From contig NC_065873.1 in NCBI RefSeq assembly GCF_933775445.1, forward strand, positions 12,834,001-12,898,000: 64,000 bases of DNA, given 5' to 3'. Numbering within the stretch: position 1 is the stretch's first letter; each line of letters opens with the position of its first letter. Origin of the DNA: Argentina anserina (lineage: Eukaryota; Streptophyta; Magnoliopsida; Rosales; Rosaceae). Shown piece after piece: positions 46,505 through 58,149 of this stretch. The notes under the pieces are model-generated. The model was not told the origin of the DNA. It ran no database searches and saw nothing but the letters and a program-made list of their open reading frames with translations. A program made the translations under genes and the position numbers.

Positions 46505-47013
46505 CTATGTAGCACCGACACTTCTAAGGTTGGAGTGTCGAAGTGTCCGACACTTCCCGACACTCCGACACGGCCCGACACTTCCCGACACCATGTCCGA
46601 CACTCCACGTGGCGTGTCATCAATATTGACTTTTTTGACACTTCCCCGACACTTTGACCGACACGCCACATCATAATTCTGATATGTCATGTCATCATTT
46701 TAGATTATAAAAAATAGAAAAATGGAAACTAAACAGAAAAAAACCCAAATTTTGTTTCAGTCCCATTGTTTTCCCTTTCTTCTTTTCTTAGATTTATTTG
46801 TTTTGAATTGTTATGCAATGGAATGAACTTGAAACTTTAATTTGACATTATTTCATGTATTATATATTTTTTTATACATTAATAAATATATTAAATTTTA
46901 TATAAATTGCCGTGTCGATGCCGTGTCGGGATCTATGTTTTTTAGATTTGCCGTGTCGCGGTGTCGCGCCGTGTCGGTGTCGCAGTGTCGGTGTCGGTGT
47001 CGGTGCTACATAG
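46505..47013. mobile_element. hAT-type MITE with (GTGTCGG)n-rich ends
   Basis: 509 bp. Ends CTATGTAGCACCGACAC and GTGTCGGTGCTACATAG are perfect 17-bp inverted repeats, flanked by an exact 8-bp TSD, ctttggag (46497-46504 and 47014-47021). Both sides carry many CCGACAC/GTGTCGG copies, making long imperfect inverted subterminal repeats. AT-rich middle, no coding capacity. Confidence 0.9.
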
Positions 47014-47021
47014 CTTTGGAG

Positions 47022-47321
47022 ACTCTTATGCTTTTGCAGTCAATGAATTCCTATATTCTAAGCTTTTTGCAGAACTGTTTGTAGATGGGTGGACACCTCT
47101 TGTATGTTATGACAGGTGGGACGAAACTGCGTCTGTGCTTTGGTATTAACTCAAATTCAAACCCTTATTTGTATCCTTGAGTGCAACATGAATACATGAT
47201 TGACTTGAAGACCCAAGTTTGCTTCTAGAAGAGAAAATGATAAAAGTCAAAGAGTATGGTTTGGACTTGAGGTACCCTCCGTACAAAGCTGTCTTCATGT
47301 TCTAAGTTCCACTTCTTGGGG
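47022..47321. other. Unit 2 sequence between two hAT MITEs
   Basis: About 300 bp with no gene or RNA signal. Confidence 0.5.
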
Positions 47322-47329
47322 TTCTTGAC

Positions 47330-48283
47330 TAGGGGCGGACACACATACCCGAAAATCGAAAAAAACCATATCCGAACTCAAATTGAATCTAAAAAAATGA
47401 AAACCGAAAAAAATCGAATTGATAATAAGAAAACCGAACCGAACCGATTATGTTTGGGTTGAGTTTTGGGTTTAGTCTCTTATAAACCGAACGAAACCTA
47501 ACCGATCTAAATAACCCGAAATCCACAGTCAACGTCATTATTTTGGTATATTTTTACTTTTTTTAAAAAAAAAGTAAAACTAAAGTCACCATAAACCTAA
47601 TGGATCATCAATCTTGCAACCTTTCTCATTTCTTAGACAAAAAAAAACTTACGGCCATCTCTCTTTTTAAATCATCACTCCTTAATTTAGTGTTATATTA
47701 AAAATTCACTTCATTCCGCAATACCCATAACTCCTCCTTCCTCCCTCCTCCCTCAATCTCCATTTCCTATCGCCTCTCTTTGTACCGTGATTCTAAAAAT
47801 TGAATTCTCTAATCAATGATTCTATTAATGTTTCATATCCTCAGTTAATAAGTATCAATAAAGGCTTATATGAGACATGAAAGATGGCTTGGAGAAATCT
47901 GACGACCTACACGACGGACTTAACGAGGTTCAATTACCTAGACCCATAGGAAGTGCGAACATTTTTGTTCCTCTCTGATTTTAATGCAATAGAGTTTTTT
48001 GTACTTGAGTTAAATATGGATTGTGAAGATGCTAGAGCCAATTAGGTATGGAATAATCAATTAGACCTTTTGTTTTGCATCTTTATGTTAAATTTTGTAC
48101 GTTGAATCTAATGTCTAATATTACGTATTTTACATACATGTAAAACCGGGAAAAAAAACTAAACCGTACGGGTTAGTCAGATTGTGGGTCACAGTCTCTA
48201 AAATAGAAAAACCGAACCGAATTTAAAATTTGGGTTGAGTTATGGATTTTGTCTAAAACCGTAGTGACTCGTGTCCACCCCTA
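47330..48283. mobile_element. hAT-type MITE with TAGGGG(C/T)GGACAC ends
   Basis: 954 bp. Starts TAGGGGCGGACAC, ends GTGTCCACCCCTA and has the exact 8-bp TSD ttcttgac (47322-47329 and 48284-48291). Subterminal regions hold repeated AACCGAA motifs. TAGGGGTG-type ends are typical of plant hAT elements. No transposase domain seen. Confidence 0.9.
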
Positions 48284-48499
48284 TTCTTGACTCTTCAGTT
48301 TACAGGATAAAATGGTACATACTAAAGTGAAAATAATGCTAAGTATCACCTGCTTTCTAGTGTCTCTTTGATAAATTTCTAGGAGACTAGAACACTTAAA
48401 ACTACAAAACTATTTACTATTTTTCTAATTCTCAAGATGCAACGCTTAGCCTAGTATGGTTAAAGTGGCAGAGAAATGGGAAAATGGCGTCACCGGGGT

Positions 48500-49050
48500 C
48501 AGGGACGGAGTCAGGATTTCATATTAGATTGGGCTAAACTTTAATCGATAATTTTTTTTTCATGTGTACATGGATATAAATAAATTAGCATTTTGAATAC
48601 ACTCATAATGAAAAATCTATAATTAAAAATTGTAAAATTATATATAAGAAGTCAAAATTTTGTTACGTAATCGGTCTTCAATCAAGTAGTTGATAGTAAC
48701 AAATAGTAGGTTTAATTATTTAGAATTGGTAGACTTTATCAATTGATCGAGTAAAATAGGAAAACTATTCTTGATTTGTTTTATTTTTATTTTTCCCTTA
48801 AGAACACCATATTGAATATTAATTGTTGATTATTGCATATCACTTAAACCTAACTTCACTAAGTTGTTAACATAAAGAGTAGCATCATCAAGTAATCAAA
48901 ATTTATTGACTTTTTTTTTTTTGCGACACTAAGAGACTGGGCTACCATATATAGGATGCATAATTTGTGTCTAATTAAACCTATTAAACTAGATAAAAAA
49001 AAATTACATGGGCTACAGCCCAGGGAGTGCACTACTATGCTCCGTCACTG
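48500..49050. mobile_element. hAT-type MITE with CAGGGACGGAG ends
   Basis: 551 bp. Ends CAGGGACGGAGTCA and CTCCGTCACTG are inverted copies, with exact 8-bp TSD accggggt (48492-48499 and 49051-49058). Subterminal sequence contains 'gggct'/'agccc' pairs and the core is AT-rich. The paralogous site near 44932 in unit 1 lacks the element. Confidence 0.9.
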
Positions 49051-49058
49051 ACCGGGGT

Positions 49059-50640
49059 GGAACTTAAACAGTTTGATGCTATCTGATCAACAGCACTGAG
49101 GGAGTTTCCTGTAAACCTAGAATTATCGAAGTATCAACATGATTTTATGCACAGCTGAGGCATGTTACTGTCTCAAGCATAAATGTACAGCTTCTGTTCT
49201 GGGTCCAATCAATTAAAAGCTGCAAGTTCAGTACATTTTTCTCCTTTTTTTTTGTGTGGAAAGTAAACCCTAACTAGAACAGATCATAACCCTTCCGCTA
49301 AAAATGATAAATGCAATAGAGGCCTAGAGAGGGAATGAGTCCCACGGTTGAGGCTGGGTAGATCTATCAGTATTAACAGCAAATCTGGTAGCAAGTAGTG
49401 TATTATCTGTAGGGTAGATTTACATTAGGCTGGACCTATACCACATATTCATAAAAATCGACCTTTGCTTGCACAAATGCAGTTCAATACAAACACGTTG
49501 CACATTAAACCAGCAGGCCAAAGACAAAAACAGCTTTTGGGATTTATAGTCCACATTTAACAACAGCTAACAATGAGTTTTGCAATTTGGGGGTTGGGAG
49601 GGAGGGGGGTCAACTTCCATGGCAACCTCACATCTACGAGGTAGGTTGTAGAGCAGAGGCTAAGCTACAGTCAAGTGTGATGTTATAAGAAACCAACTGT
49701 ATCATTTACCAAACTGAGGATAAGAAAGCGATGGCTGAACCAATAATCCCATAGTATAATTAACAGACATGTTAAACAAAGCTAGGGAAAATCTTCATTG
49801 ACTAATTCCAAATGGACCAGATCATGCACAACACTAGTGATTGATACCTATTGAAGTTGGAGTAAGTGGCATACCCAGTTATTAGAGGTACCTGATATAT
49901 CTCAGCTGCTTTAGAATGACTGCTTCAAAGTATTAAATATGCACTGTGTTGAAATGTGGTTTAAGAAATATTGTTACCTCCTACACCTGCCCAGGACCAC
50001 AATCTGTGCCTGATACCTAGGGAAAAAATCAGATCAAACCATCTACGCTAAGTAGGCACCAGTAGGAAATGTCTTAACATAGGAAAACTAGTAACAACAA
50101 AGCAAAGAGAGAACAGAGACCAGAAGACTGCGTAAGACTGAGAGAAACATTATAAATTATCCATTTGAAGGCTGAAAGAAGTTTGAACTCTCTCACTTTC
50201 TAACCTTCTTGAGGCAAAATCATAGTTATTTCCTGCAACAAATACATGGGGCAAGCAAAAATAATACAAAATCATGAATCTTAAATAGCTATAATGCAAA
50301 CTGCAAATTTGAACAAGGGCCAGAATACATTAAGCCTAACATCAGGAAGCAATCAGTGTCGATAGGATGAAGCTAGAGTGCAAGTTTTTAGCCATATATT
50401 GTCATATTGCAGGCAGAAAAATCCAAGGACAAGTACCATCAGATTTGATTTGTCTGTAACTGTAATCTGACAACAAGCACGCTATTTAGAGTAAGTCGAG
50501 GCTCGACAAAACGATTGAAGGTAGCAATTTGTATCATACAAAGCAAGCAGAAAATGCCAAGAACATTTAGAGTAAGTAGAAAATTGTAATATACAAAGCA
50601 AGCAGAAAATACCAAGGACAATTAGCATCACTTTGTTTCT
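49059..50640. repeat. Tandem duplication unit 2 (body)
   Basis: Paralogous to 44940-46060, with an extra ~450 bp (about 49930-50380) not obvious in unit 1. It ends with 'gcaagcagaaaat' repeated twice (50543 and 50597), followed by the start of a third unit at ~50640 ('ttgatgactta'). No gene was identified. Confidence 0.65.
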
Positions 50641-51297
50641 TTTCACTTTGCAAGATTGATGACTTAGAACATAAGCAATTGAAATACAACTATGAGAAGG
50701 TAAAGTGTGTCTCTCCTGGGAGAGGGCAGATAGAATGGCTTTACCCTCAATTATGGATCTTAGTTTCTAACTTGAGATGATTTTCCAAATCCCCATCATA
50801 TGTTTTATCTGGGGATTCTGGATGAAAAGACAGTGAGTCATGATACACAAGGATTTACCACAAGAACTCAAGAAATCAAACAAACCTTGTTCATCCGGGT
50901 ACAGGCTTTGTCCTAATTCCTGATCTCCTATATGGTAAGTGGTGGCATGGTTAAAGATCACAGAGGAAAACACTAAGAAATGATGAAACGTAGGATCAAA
51001 AGCAGCAGCCAGAAGCTTGCTGAGAATTTTCATTATACAAAATAAAAAGTTAAAAACCCAACAAAGAGGCAACAAAAATATAAAAAATAAAAGTAGTAAG
51101 ATAGACCAGTAAGGTCCATGCTTTGCAAATTAGATTTACACATATATGCTGATTCACTGATTAAATCCAAGAGTATTTTCTCCTCCCTTTGCAAAATTTC
51201 TGCAAAGGCCCTTCAAAATTGACTATATCCATTACCAACAAAGGATTCGGGCCTGTTCGACTTGATCTTCACATTTCATCAACAATTTTTACCTCAC
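50641..51297. other. Partial third unit and ROH1-like 3' flank
   Basis: The first bases match unit heads, then similarity fades. It probably includes the 3' UTR of the minus-strand ROH1-like gene. No independent gene was supported. Confidence 0.45.
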
Positions 51298-52467
51298 TCA
51301 TTCATTGCTCTTTCCTAAAGAATCCATCCCTTCTGTCCTGCTCCTCACAATGCCATGGAAGACCTCCCTGACCTGCCTTTCCAGAGGGTCCAAACCCTCC
51401 TTCAATCCCTCGCAAAGCTCCGAAAGCTCCTGAACTCTCTGCCTGACCTCCCCTTCTTTGTCTTCACTCAACGGAAACTGAACAGAATCGGCCAACTCGC
51501 TGATGACCCGGGAGCATTTCTCGATCTCATGAATCTCCTTCAACAAAGCACATGCGTTCCTCCGGTCCCGCCGCTTCGATTCCTCCATTATCCTCTCGTG
51601 CAGCGAAAGCAGCGGCGCCGCCCACCCGAACGTCCTCGGAATCGTAAAGTGTACCTGCAGGCCGCGGTCCTGGCACGGAATCGCCGCCACCAGCGCCCAC
51701 ATTACGAACAGCAGCACCGAGTTGACGGTGAACACCGCCGTCGCCAGCCCGTTGGTTGCGGCGATTTCGTTGGGCCGCGGCGCGTACAGGTTGCTCCCGA
51801 TCGCCTGCAGCTGCCTCGCGGCCGACCACGACCGCGAGACGCTCCACGACAGCGATCGGAAGTGGCCCACCGAGCGGTAGTCCTTGGCCGGAGTAGTTGT
51901 GCTGCTCCGCCCAAAGGACCTGTTACGGTGGGCCACAGTAGTGTTGCTGTTGGCGCCGCCGTCCTTATCGTCAAGCATTGCAATAGCCAGATCAATCAGG
52001 GCCTTTTTGGCGCGGCGGAACTGGCCCTCGCCTAGAGTCCGGTCCCGGTCAAGAGCGCAGAGCACAATCTCTAAGAGCTTGTGCCACTGGCGCATGTGCT
52101 CAATCCCGTCGCGGATGGCATTGCAGACGTCGAGGCCCTTGACGCTGCGGTCGAAGTAGTCGGAGAGGAGGCGGTCGACGGCGGGCCTGGAGAGGTGGGA
52201 CTTGGGGGTGGAGAGGAGGAGGAGCTTGAACTGGTGGTGGATGAAGAGGAAGCCGTCGAGGAGGTCGCGGAGCCAGGACAGGGAGAGGAGGTCTTGCGAT
52301 GGGGAGGAGAGGTGTTGGAAGAAGTCGGAGACGTGGGATTGGAAGCCGTCGAGGTCGGCGGCGGCGGCGCCGTCCATGACTGGGTTGACGAGGTGGTGGC
52401 GCTTGAGGCTGAAGACGGAGCGGCTGAATTGGTTCAGGTTGCCTCCTTGGAATTCCGTCGCTGGCAT
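51298..52467 (-). CDS. ROH1/BYPASS1-like protein (DUF793)
   Basis: A single uninterrupted minus-strand frame of 389 codons starts [20 protein letters not shown], as ROH1-type proteins do. Helical segments follow: [10 protein letters not shown] (41-52), [20 protein letters not shown] (63-82) and [20 protein letters not shown] (102-121). A Ser/Arg-rich stretch (~180-220) precedes the conserved LYAPRPNE and a hydrophobic segment with [20 protein letters not shown] (~248-267). The C-terminal half is coiled-coil-like. Length fits the family (about 390-420). In Arabidopsis ROH1 was reported to interact with an EXO70 exocyst subunit and affect seed-coat pectin, and BPS1 restrains a root-derived signal; which applies here is not known. 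Most members are intronless, as here. Confidence 0.85.
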   Translation of the reverse strand: MPATEFQGGNLNQFSRSVFSLKRHHLVNPVMDGAAAADLDGFQSHVSDFFQHLSSPSQDLLSLSWLRDLLDGFLFIHHQFKLLLLSTPKSHLSRPAVDRLLSDYFDRSVKGLDVCNAIRDGIEHMRQWHKLLEIVLCALDRDRTLGEGQFRRAKKALIDLAIAMLDDKDGGANSNTTVAHRNRSFGRSSTTTPAKDYRSVGHFRSLSWSVSRSWSAARQLQAIGSNLYAPRPNEIAATNGLATAVFTVNSVLLFVMWALVAAIPCQDRGLQVHFTIPRTFGWAAPLLSLHERIMEESKRRDRRNACALLKEIHEIEKCSRVISELADSVQFPLSEDKEGEVRQRVQELSELCEGLKEGLDPLERQVREVFHGIVRSRTEGMDSLGKSNE

Positions 52468-52959
52468 TCTTCTCTCTTTTGTTACATGAAAAAAAGAGAG
52501 AATTTCTAGAGAGAGAAAGTGGTGGTGGTGGAGAGAGAGAGAGAAGGGTGGGGGACTTTGGGTTATATGGAGAAGGAGGGGAGAGGATAGGAGGATTTAG
52601 TTACCGGAAATAGGAAATGTTTTTCATTTATTTACCGCGGTGGATTTAGTTACCGGAAATAGGAAATGTTCCGAACACGGTCGGGAAGTGAGAAAGTGAA
52701 GAGCCTCGGTTAAGGAGCGCGGAGGGGGATGAGGGGAGGACACCTGGAGCGACGGAGTCTGGGGTTTGCCACGTGGACGGTACAGGCTGGGTCTTCGTTG
52801 GCGCGTAGAATTGTTTGGGGTCAGTCGCTTCTAGAAAGGGAACGAGATGAGGGGAGGGGCAGGGATGACGTGGATAGGGTGCTTTATCCCCTTGCTCACG
52901 AATGTACGGAATTGCCCCTGGTGAGGAGGAGGGAGAAGTAGGAGAAAAGAAACTGTCCG
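52468..52959 (-). promoter_or_regulatory. Upstream region of the ROH1-like gene
   Basis: Contains a (GA)n-rich leader (52505-52545) and an exact 29-bp direct repeat at 52593-52621 and 52642-52670 (starts ggatttagttaccggaaata). The hAT-bounded element starts 500 bp upstream of the start codon and limits the promoter. Confidence 0.45.
52593..52670. repeat. 29-bp direct repeat in the ROH1-like promoter
   Basis: Two identical copies, 49 bp apart start to start, each holding 'accggaaata'. They arose by a local duplication ~125-200 bp upstream of the start codon. Confidence 0.85.
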
Positions 52960-52967
52960 GTCCTGCG

Positions 52968-55900
52968 TAGGCCTCATCATTTAGCCCGCGGACCCGAAAA
53001 GCCCGCGGAGGCCCGCAAGCCCGACGGGCTTTTACCTGGCCCGGCCCGCGAGAAAGCCCGCCAAAACCCGCTTCCGTGGGTAGAGGGCCGGGCTTAAATT
53101 AGAGGTGTGAAACCCGGCCCGGCCCGTGGGCCCGGCCCGCCAAAAGCCCGCAAGGCCCGTGAGACCCGGCCCGCCAAAAGCCCGCAAGGCCCGGCCCGTA
53201 AAAGCCCGCCAAATAATAAAATATTATACATACATATTTTATTAGGTTTAAAATAAAACTATTGCATTATGAAGCAACTATATTAAAGAAACTTCTTGGG
53301 ATCGATCGACACCAGTAGATATGATCAGTATATATATTTAGTGACCCTGTAAAAATTTCATCCAATTCGGAACTTGTTTGACCGTCGGAATTTCCGGTAA
53401 ACCGAAAACAACACTAATATGTCATAAGGGAAGACCCATTACCAAAATGCGAACACAAAAAATCGTTTGCATATCTGAAATCACCTAATTTTTGTCACCG
53501 ATTATGTGTGGTCGCACCAAGAAAACCAATTTGGCAAAGCCCCGGTCAAAGAAGATTTTAATATGTCAAAACGCCTTTTTCTTTGTTAACCGTAGGTACG
53601 GACGGTCAAACAATATCCAAAACTGACGAAATTTTTACGGGTTCCCTAAATATATATACCGATCACATCTACTGGTGTCGATCGACCTTATTTCGAACTA
53701 GAGTTATTGATCGTCGAAGCGTCAACTAATGTATCATACCCTTTATATTAGGTTTATATTAAAACTAACGCATTATGAAGCAACTCTATGAAAGAAACTT
53801 GTCGGGATCGATCAACACCAGCCGATGTGATTGGTATATATATTTAGTGACCCTGTAAAAATTTCATCCAATTCGGACTTCGTTTGACCGTCGGAATTTT
53901 TGGTAAATCGAAAACACCACTATTATGCCCTAAGGGAGGACTTATTACAAATATGTGAATGCTGAAAGCCGTTTGCATATATGAAATCACCTAATTTTTG
54001 TTACCTATCGTGCGCGGTCGAACTGAAGAAATCTATTTGGCAAAGCCTCAGTCAATGAGGTTTAAATATGTCAAAACGCCTCTTTTTTAGTTGACCGTTG
54101 ATACGAACGGTCAAACCATGTCCAAAACGGATGAAATTTTTACGGGGTCCCTAAATATATATACCGATCACATCTACTGGTGTCGATCGACCATATTTTG
54201 AATTTGAGTTGTCGATCGCCGAAGTGTCCACTAATGTATTATAACCTTATATTAGGTTTATAATAAAACTATCACATTATGAAGCGACTATATGAAGGAA
54301 ACTTCTCGGAATCGATCGACACCATCCGATGTGATCAATATATATATTTAATGATCATTTTAAAATTTCATGCAATTCGGACCTCGTTTAACCGTCAAAA
54401 TTTCCGGTAAACAAAAAACAACACTAATATGCCCTAAGGGGGGACCAATTACCAGGATGCGAATGTATAAATTTGTTTACATATTTGAAATCACCTAATT
54501 TTTATTACATATCGTGCGCGGTCGAACTGAAGAAATCTATTTGGCAAAGCCCCGGTCAATGAGGTTTAAATATGTCAAAACGCCTCTTTTTTAGTTGACC
54601 GTTGGTACGAACGGTCAAACCATGTCCAAAACGGACGAAATTTTTACGGGTTCCCTAAATATATATACCGATCACATCTACTGGTGTCGATCGACCATAT
54701 TTTGAATTTGAGTTGTCGATCGCCGAAGTGTCCACTAATGTATTATGACCTTATATTAGGTTTATAATAAAACTATCACATTATGAAGCGACTATATGAA
54801 GGAAACTTCTCGGAATCGATCGACATCATCCGATGTGATCAATATATATATTTAATGATCATTTTAAAATTTCATGCAATTCGGACCTCGTTTAACCGTC
54901 GGAATTTCCGGTAAACCAAAAACAACACTAACATGCCCTAAGGGAGGACCAATTACCAAGATGTGAATGTGGAAATTTGTTTACATATTTGAAATCACCT
55001 AATTTTTGTTACCTATCGTGCGTGGTCGAACTGAAGAAATCTATTTGACAAAGCCCCGGTCAATGAGATTTTATTATGTGAAAACGCCACTTTTTTTTGT
55101 TGACCGAAAATTCCGACGGTTAAACGAGGTCCGAATTGGATGAAATTTTTACACGGTCCCTAAATATATATACCAATCACATCTATTGGTGTCGATCGAC
55201 CATATTTTGAATTTGAGTTGTCGATCGCCGAAGTGTCCACTAATGTATTATAACCTTATATTAGGTTTATAATAAAACTATCACATTATGAAGCGACTAT
55301 ATGAAGGAAACTTCTCGGAATCGATCGACACCATCCGATGTGATCAATATATATATTTAATGATCATTTTAAAATTTCATGCAATTCGGACCTCGTTTAA
55401 CCGTCGGAATTTCCGGTAAACCAAAAACAACACTAATATGCCCTAAGGGAGGACCAATTACCAAGATGTGAATGTGGAAATTTGTTTACATATTTGAAAT
55501 CACCTAATTTTTGTTACCTATCGTGCGTGGTCGAACTGAAGAAATCTATTTGACAAAGCCCCGGTCAATGAGATTTTATTATGTGAAAACGCCACTTTTT
55601 TTTGTTGACCGAAATTTCCGACGGTTAAACGAGGTCCGAATTGGATGAAATTTTTACACGGTCCCTAAATATATATATCAATCACATCTATTGGTGTCGA
55701 TCGACAATATTTCGAAACCAGAATTTATTTGTGACTTTTGTTTTAGAATGTTTTCTAACAATTCTTTTATTGTTTCAAACCCTTAAATTAGAGTATTATA
55801 TTATTTTTCTAATACAAGCCCGTAAGGCCCGGCCCGTAAAAGCCCGCAAGGCCCGACCCGACCCGGCCCGCAAAAGCCCGCAAGGCCCGCCTTAGGTGGG

Positions 55901-56035
55901 CGGGCTTGGATCTTCGTATTTTTGAAAATACCCGGCCCGCCACTTATTTAAATTTATTAAGGCCCGGGCCGGCCCGGCCCGGGCCCGTCACTCATGGGCC
56001 GGGCCGGGTCGAGCCCGGCCCGTTGACGAGCCCTA
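52968..56035. mobile_element. Large hAT-bounded non-autonomous element with a tandem foldback core
   Basis: 3,068 bp. Starts TAGGCCTCATCA, ends TTGACGAGCCCTA (inverted TAGG(G/C)CTC(G/A)TCA) and has a perfect 8-bp TSD, gtcctgcg (52960-52967 and 56036-56043). Both ends (about 52968-53215 and 55815-56035) are packed with GGCCCG/CGGGCC motifs. The core is five ~505-bp tandem units. There is no transposase or other coding capacity. The GC-rich ends resemble the 12.2-kb element. Confidence 0.85.
53242..55725. repeat. Five tandem ~505-bp units, each an inverted repeat
   Basis: The anchor 'ttaggttta' recurs at 53242, 53749, 54252, 54756 and 55261 (periods 507, 503, 504, 505). Inside each unit a left arm (atcgatcgacacca... 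tatatatttag... aaaaatttcatccaattcgga... tttgaccgtcgg) is the reverse complement of a right arm (ccgttggtacgaacggtcaa... gaaatttttacgg... ctaaatatatataccgatca... tggtgtcgatcgacc), giving ~110-bp arms around ~200 bp. The last units are nearly identical to each other; the first is the most diverged. Confidence 0.85.
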
Positions 56036-56043
56036 GTCCTGCG

Positions 56044-57744
56044 TGGATGCGCAGCTCAAAAACAGAACGTGGGGCCCACTGTTCCAGGTTAACTGATATT
56101 TATGACGTCAGTTATTTCTTTTTTTTAAGAGAAATGAATGTTGAAATGGAAAATAATCGGAGTTGATCAGAAAATACAAAATTTATGAAAAGTCTCTTTT
56201 GTGCGCACATGTTACGACCCATTTTAAACAGGTCATTGATAAATTTCTAACAATTCGAAAATAGCAAAATGAGTTTACAGGTACGCAAATAAAAAAGATC
56301 ATTGTTTCTTTGGATAAGAAAATTTGCCCATGTTTTAATTGTTCGTTCAGTGTTACTTGTTGGTTACTCAAGGCACAAGTTTGGTATTTAAGGCGCAAGT
56401 TTGGTATTTATTTCGTAAATTTAGATTCACCAAGTGCAAAACTGTGATTGAAGCTTAATTTTGATTTATTTTATGGTTAGAATGGTGGATGTATAAAATA
56501 GGGAAACTGGTCACGTGTGTGTTGGTTCCCATAGCCCAAGGAGAGGGAGTAGGAGCTGTTGATGAATCTGACCAGGTCTTCTGGTTGAATGATCATATGG
56601 TCAGAATAATAAGAATAGAATGTTTAATAATTTTCCAAATTTAAAGGACGCGCAAAAATCCTATTTATTTCCAAACAATTTTTCACTTGTCCAGAGCCAT
56701 GGAATCTCTATTTCTTATCTGTGACAAATATCCTATTTTAGACTTTTATTATTATCTTGGATATTGTGAATTTCTTAGTTTTTATGTGCTTGGAAAATGG
56801 AAACTGATAATTTTGGGATGAAGCTAGCCTGGCTTTGGATATTTCAAAGTGTGTTGATTATCTCCCTCAGTTTCTGTTGGATAGTGACAGTTGAAGTCAA
56901 ACCTTGCAAAAATAATATGATTCTAAATCACTTGCACATCATGGTAATGCTTAATTTACAAAAGAATATAAACATCCGCATCAATTGTTAATAATCAAAG
57001 TAGAAACGGCTTTCGTCTTTACTAAGTTGTGGCCGCTCAACGTCCTACTCGATTTCAAGCTACATCGATGCAAAGTTATTATCGTAATTGAAAGTTGATT
57101 AAACTTCTAATCAAATTCACTACCTACTCCATTCGGAATGGAAATGGGGAAAAAATCCGGATTGGGGCCACTGCTATATTTCTTTATGATCGACTGACTG
57201 ATCGCCATACCATAGAATATGGATGCACGCACAATGGGATTACTAAACCAAACCTAGGAAGAAACGTGGTCGTCCGGAAGTTGCAAGAATAAGCTCCAAT
57301 ATGATATTGCTAGTGCCAGAAAGAGGAACAATGCATCCCAAATTGAGAAAAAAGAAGAAAGACAAGGCCAAGAGCTTGCTTTGAAAGATGACAAAGAGGC
57401 AAAGGTAGTCAGACCCTAGTTTGGTTTTATTATTATTATTTTTAAATACGTCATGAAGTCTGACAACATTATAATTAGTCACATAATTCTGAGTTGTGTC
57501 TGTGGCTTAAGCCAAATTGATTATTTCTCTCACAAGTGAGAGTATATGTAGACGTTTGCACGTCTTAGAGAAAGAGGCTTACATATAGTTTGTACTACAC
57601 ATGTTTTATGCATGTTGATTTAGTAGTAATGAGCTATGCATGTCTGAGTTAGATGTTTGTTAATTATTTGTCAATTTTTTGTTCCTCGATGTTGTTTGAT
57701 CTCCTATTTGAAATTTGAGTAAACTCTTCAGTAAAGTTCGACTT

Positions 57745-57785
<41 letters not shown>

Positions 57786-58149
57786 ATAACTTGCAGAAGC
57801 ATAGGTTGCAAACTACGTACATGACAACCCGTATAAAAAATAATTGGAAAAATTAGACCAACTTCAAAGCACAGGTGCAAATTATAAGCTATTGCATAAT
57901 TATATAGTATATATTAAATTGAAAATTCAAGAGGGCTCTCACTGATTGTTCTTTGATGACACAATAATCCCTTTTAATTTGAGAAAATTAACGTGTAAAC
58001 GTAGGGAGGGAGATTGATTCCATGACATGCTAATGCAGTAATGCTAATGTGGACCTTGATATCATTGATCAATGACGCAACCACAAGCTGTGGACCATTT
58101 TATTGAATTGCTCATCTCCCATGCCAACTTGAAATTCTGCAAATTGGTG
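56044..58149. other. Intergenic region without a clear gene
   Basis: 2.1 kb, AT-rich. A stretch at 57262-57415 has a coding-like frame (a GRPEVARISSN-type basic motif, and in another frame ARKRNNASQIEKKEERQGQE), perhaps a fragment of a LINE ORF1 or gag C-terminus; it has no partner exons. A (TA)n run fills 57749-57783. Confidence 0.4.
57749..57783. repeat. (TA)n microsatellite
   Basis: About 17 uninterrupted TA dinucleotides in intergenic DNA. Confidence 0.9.

Noticed and set aside
51355..52509. Several open frames on the plus strand and other minus frames across the ROH1-like gene
   Set aside because: Shadows of the GC-rich DUF793 coding frame.
53242..55725. CRISPR-like or centromeric satellite reading of the 505-bp array
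   Set aside because: Units lack spacer structure, number only five, and lie inside transposon ends with a TSD.
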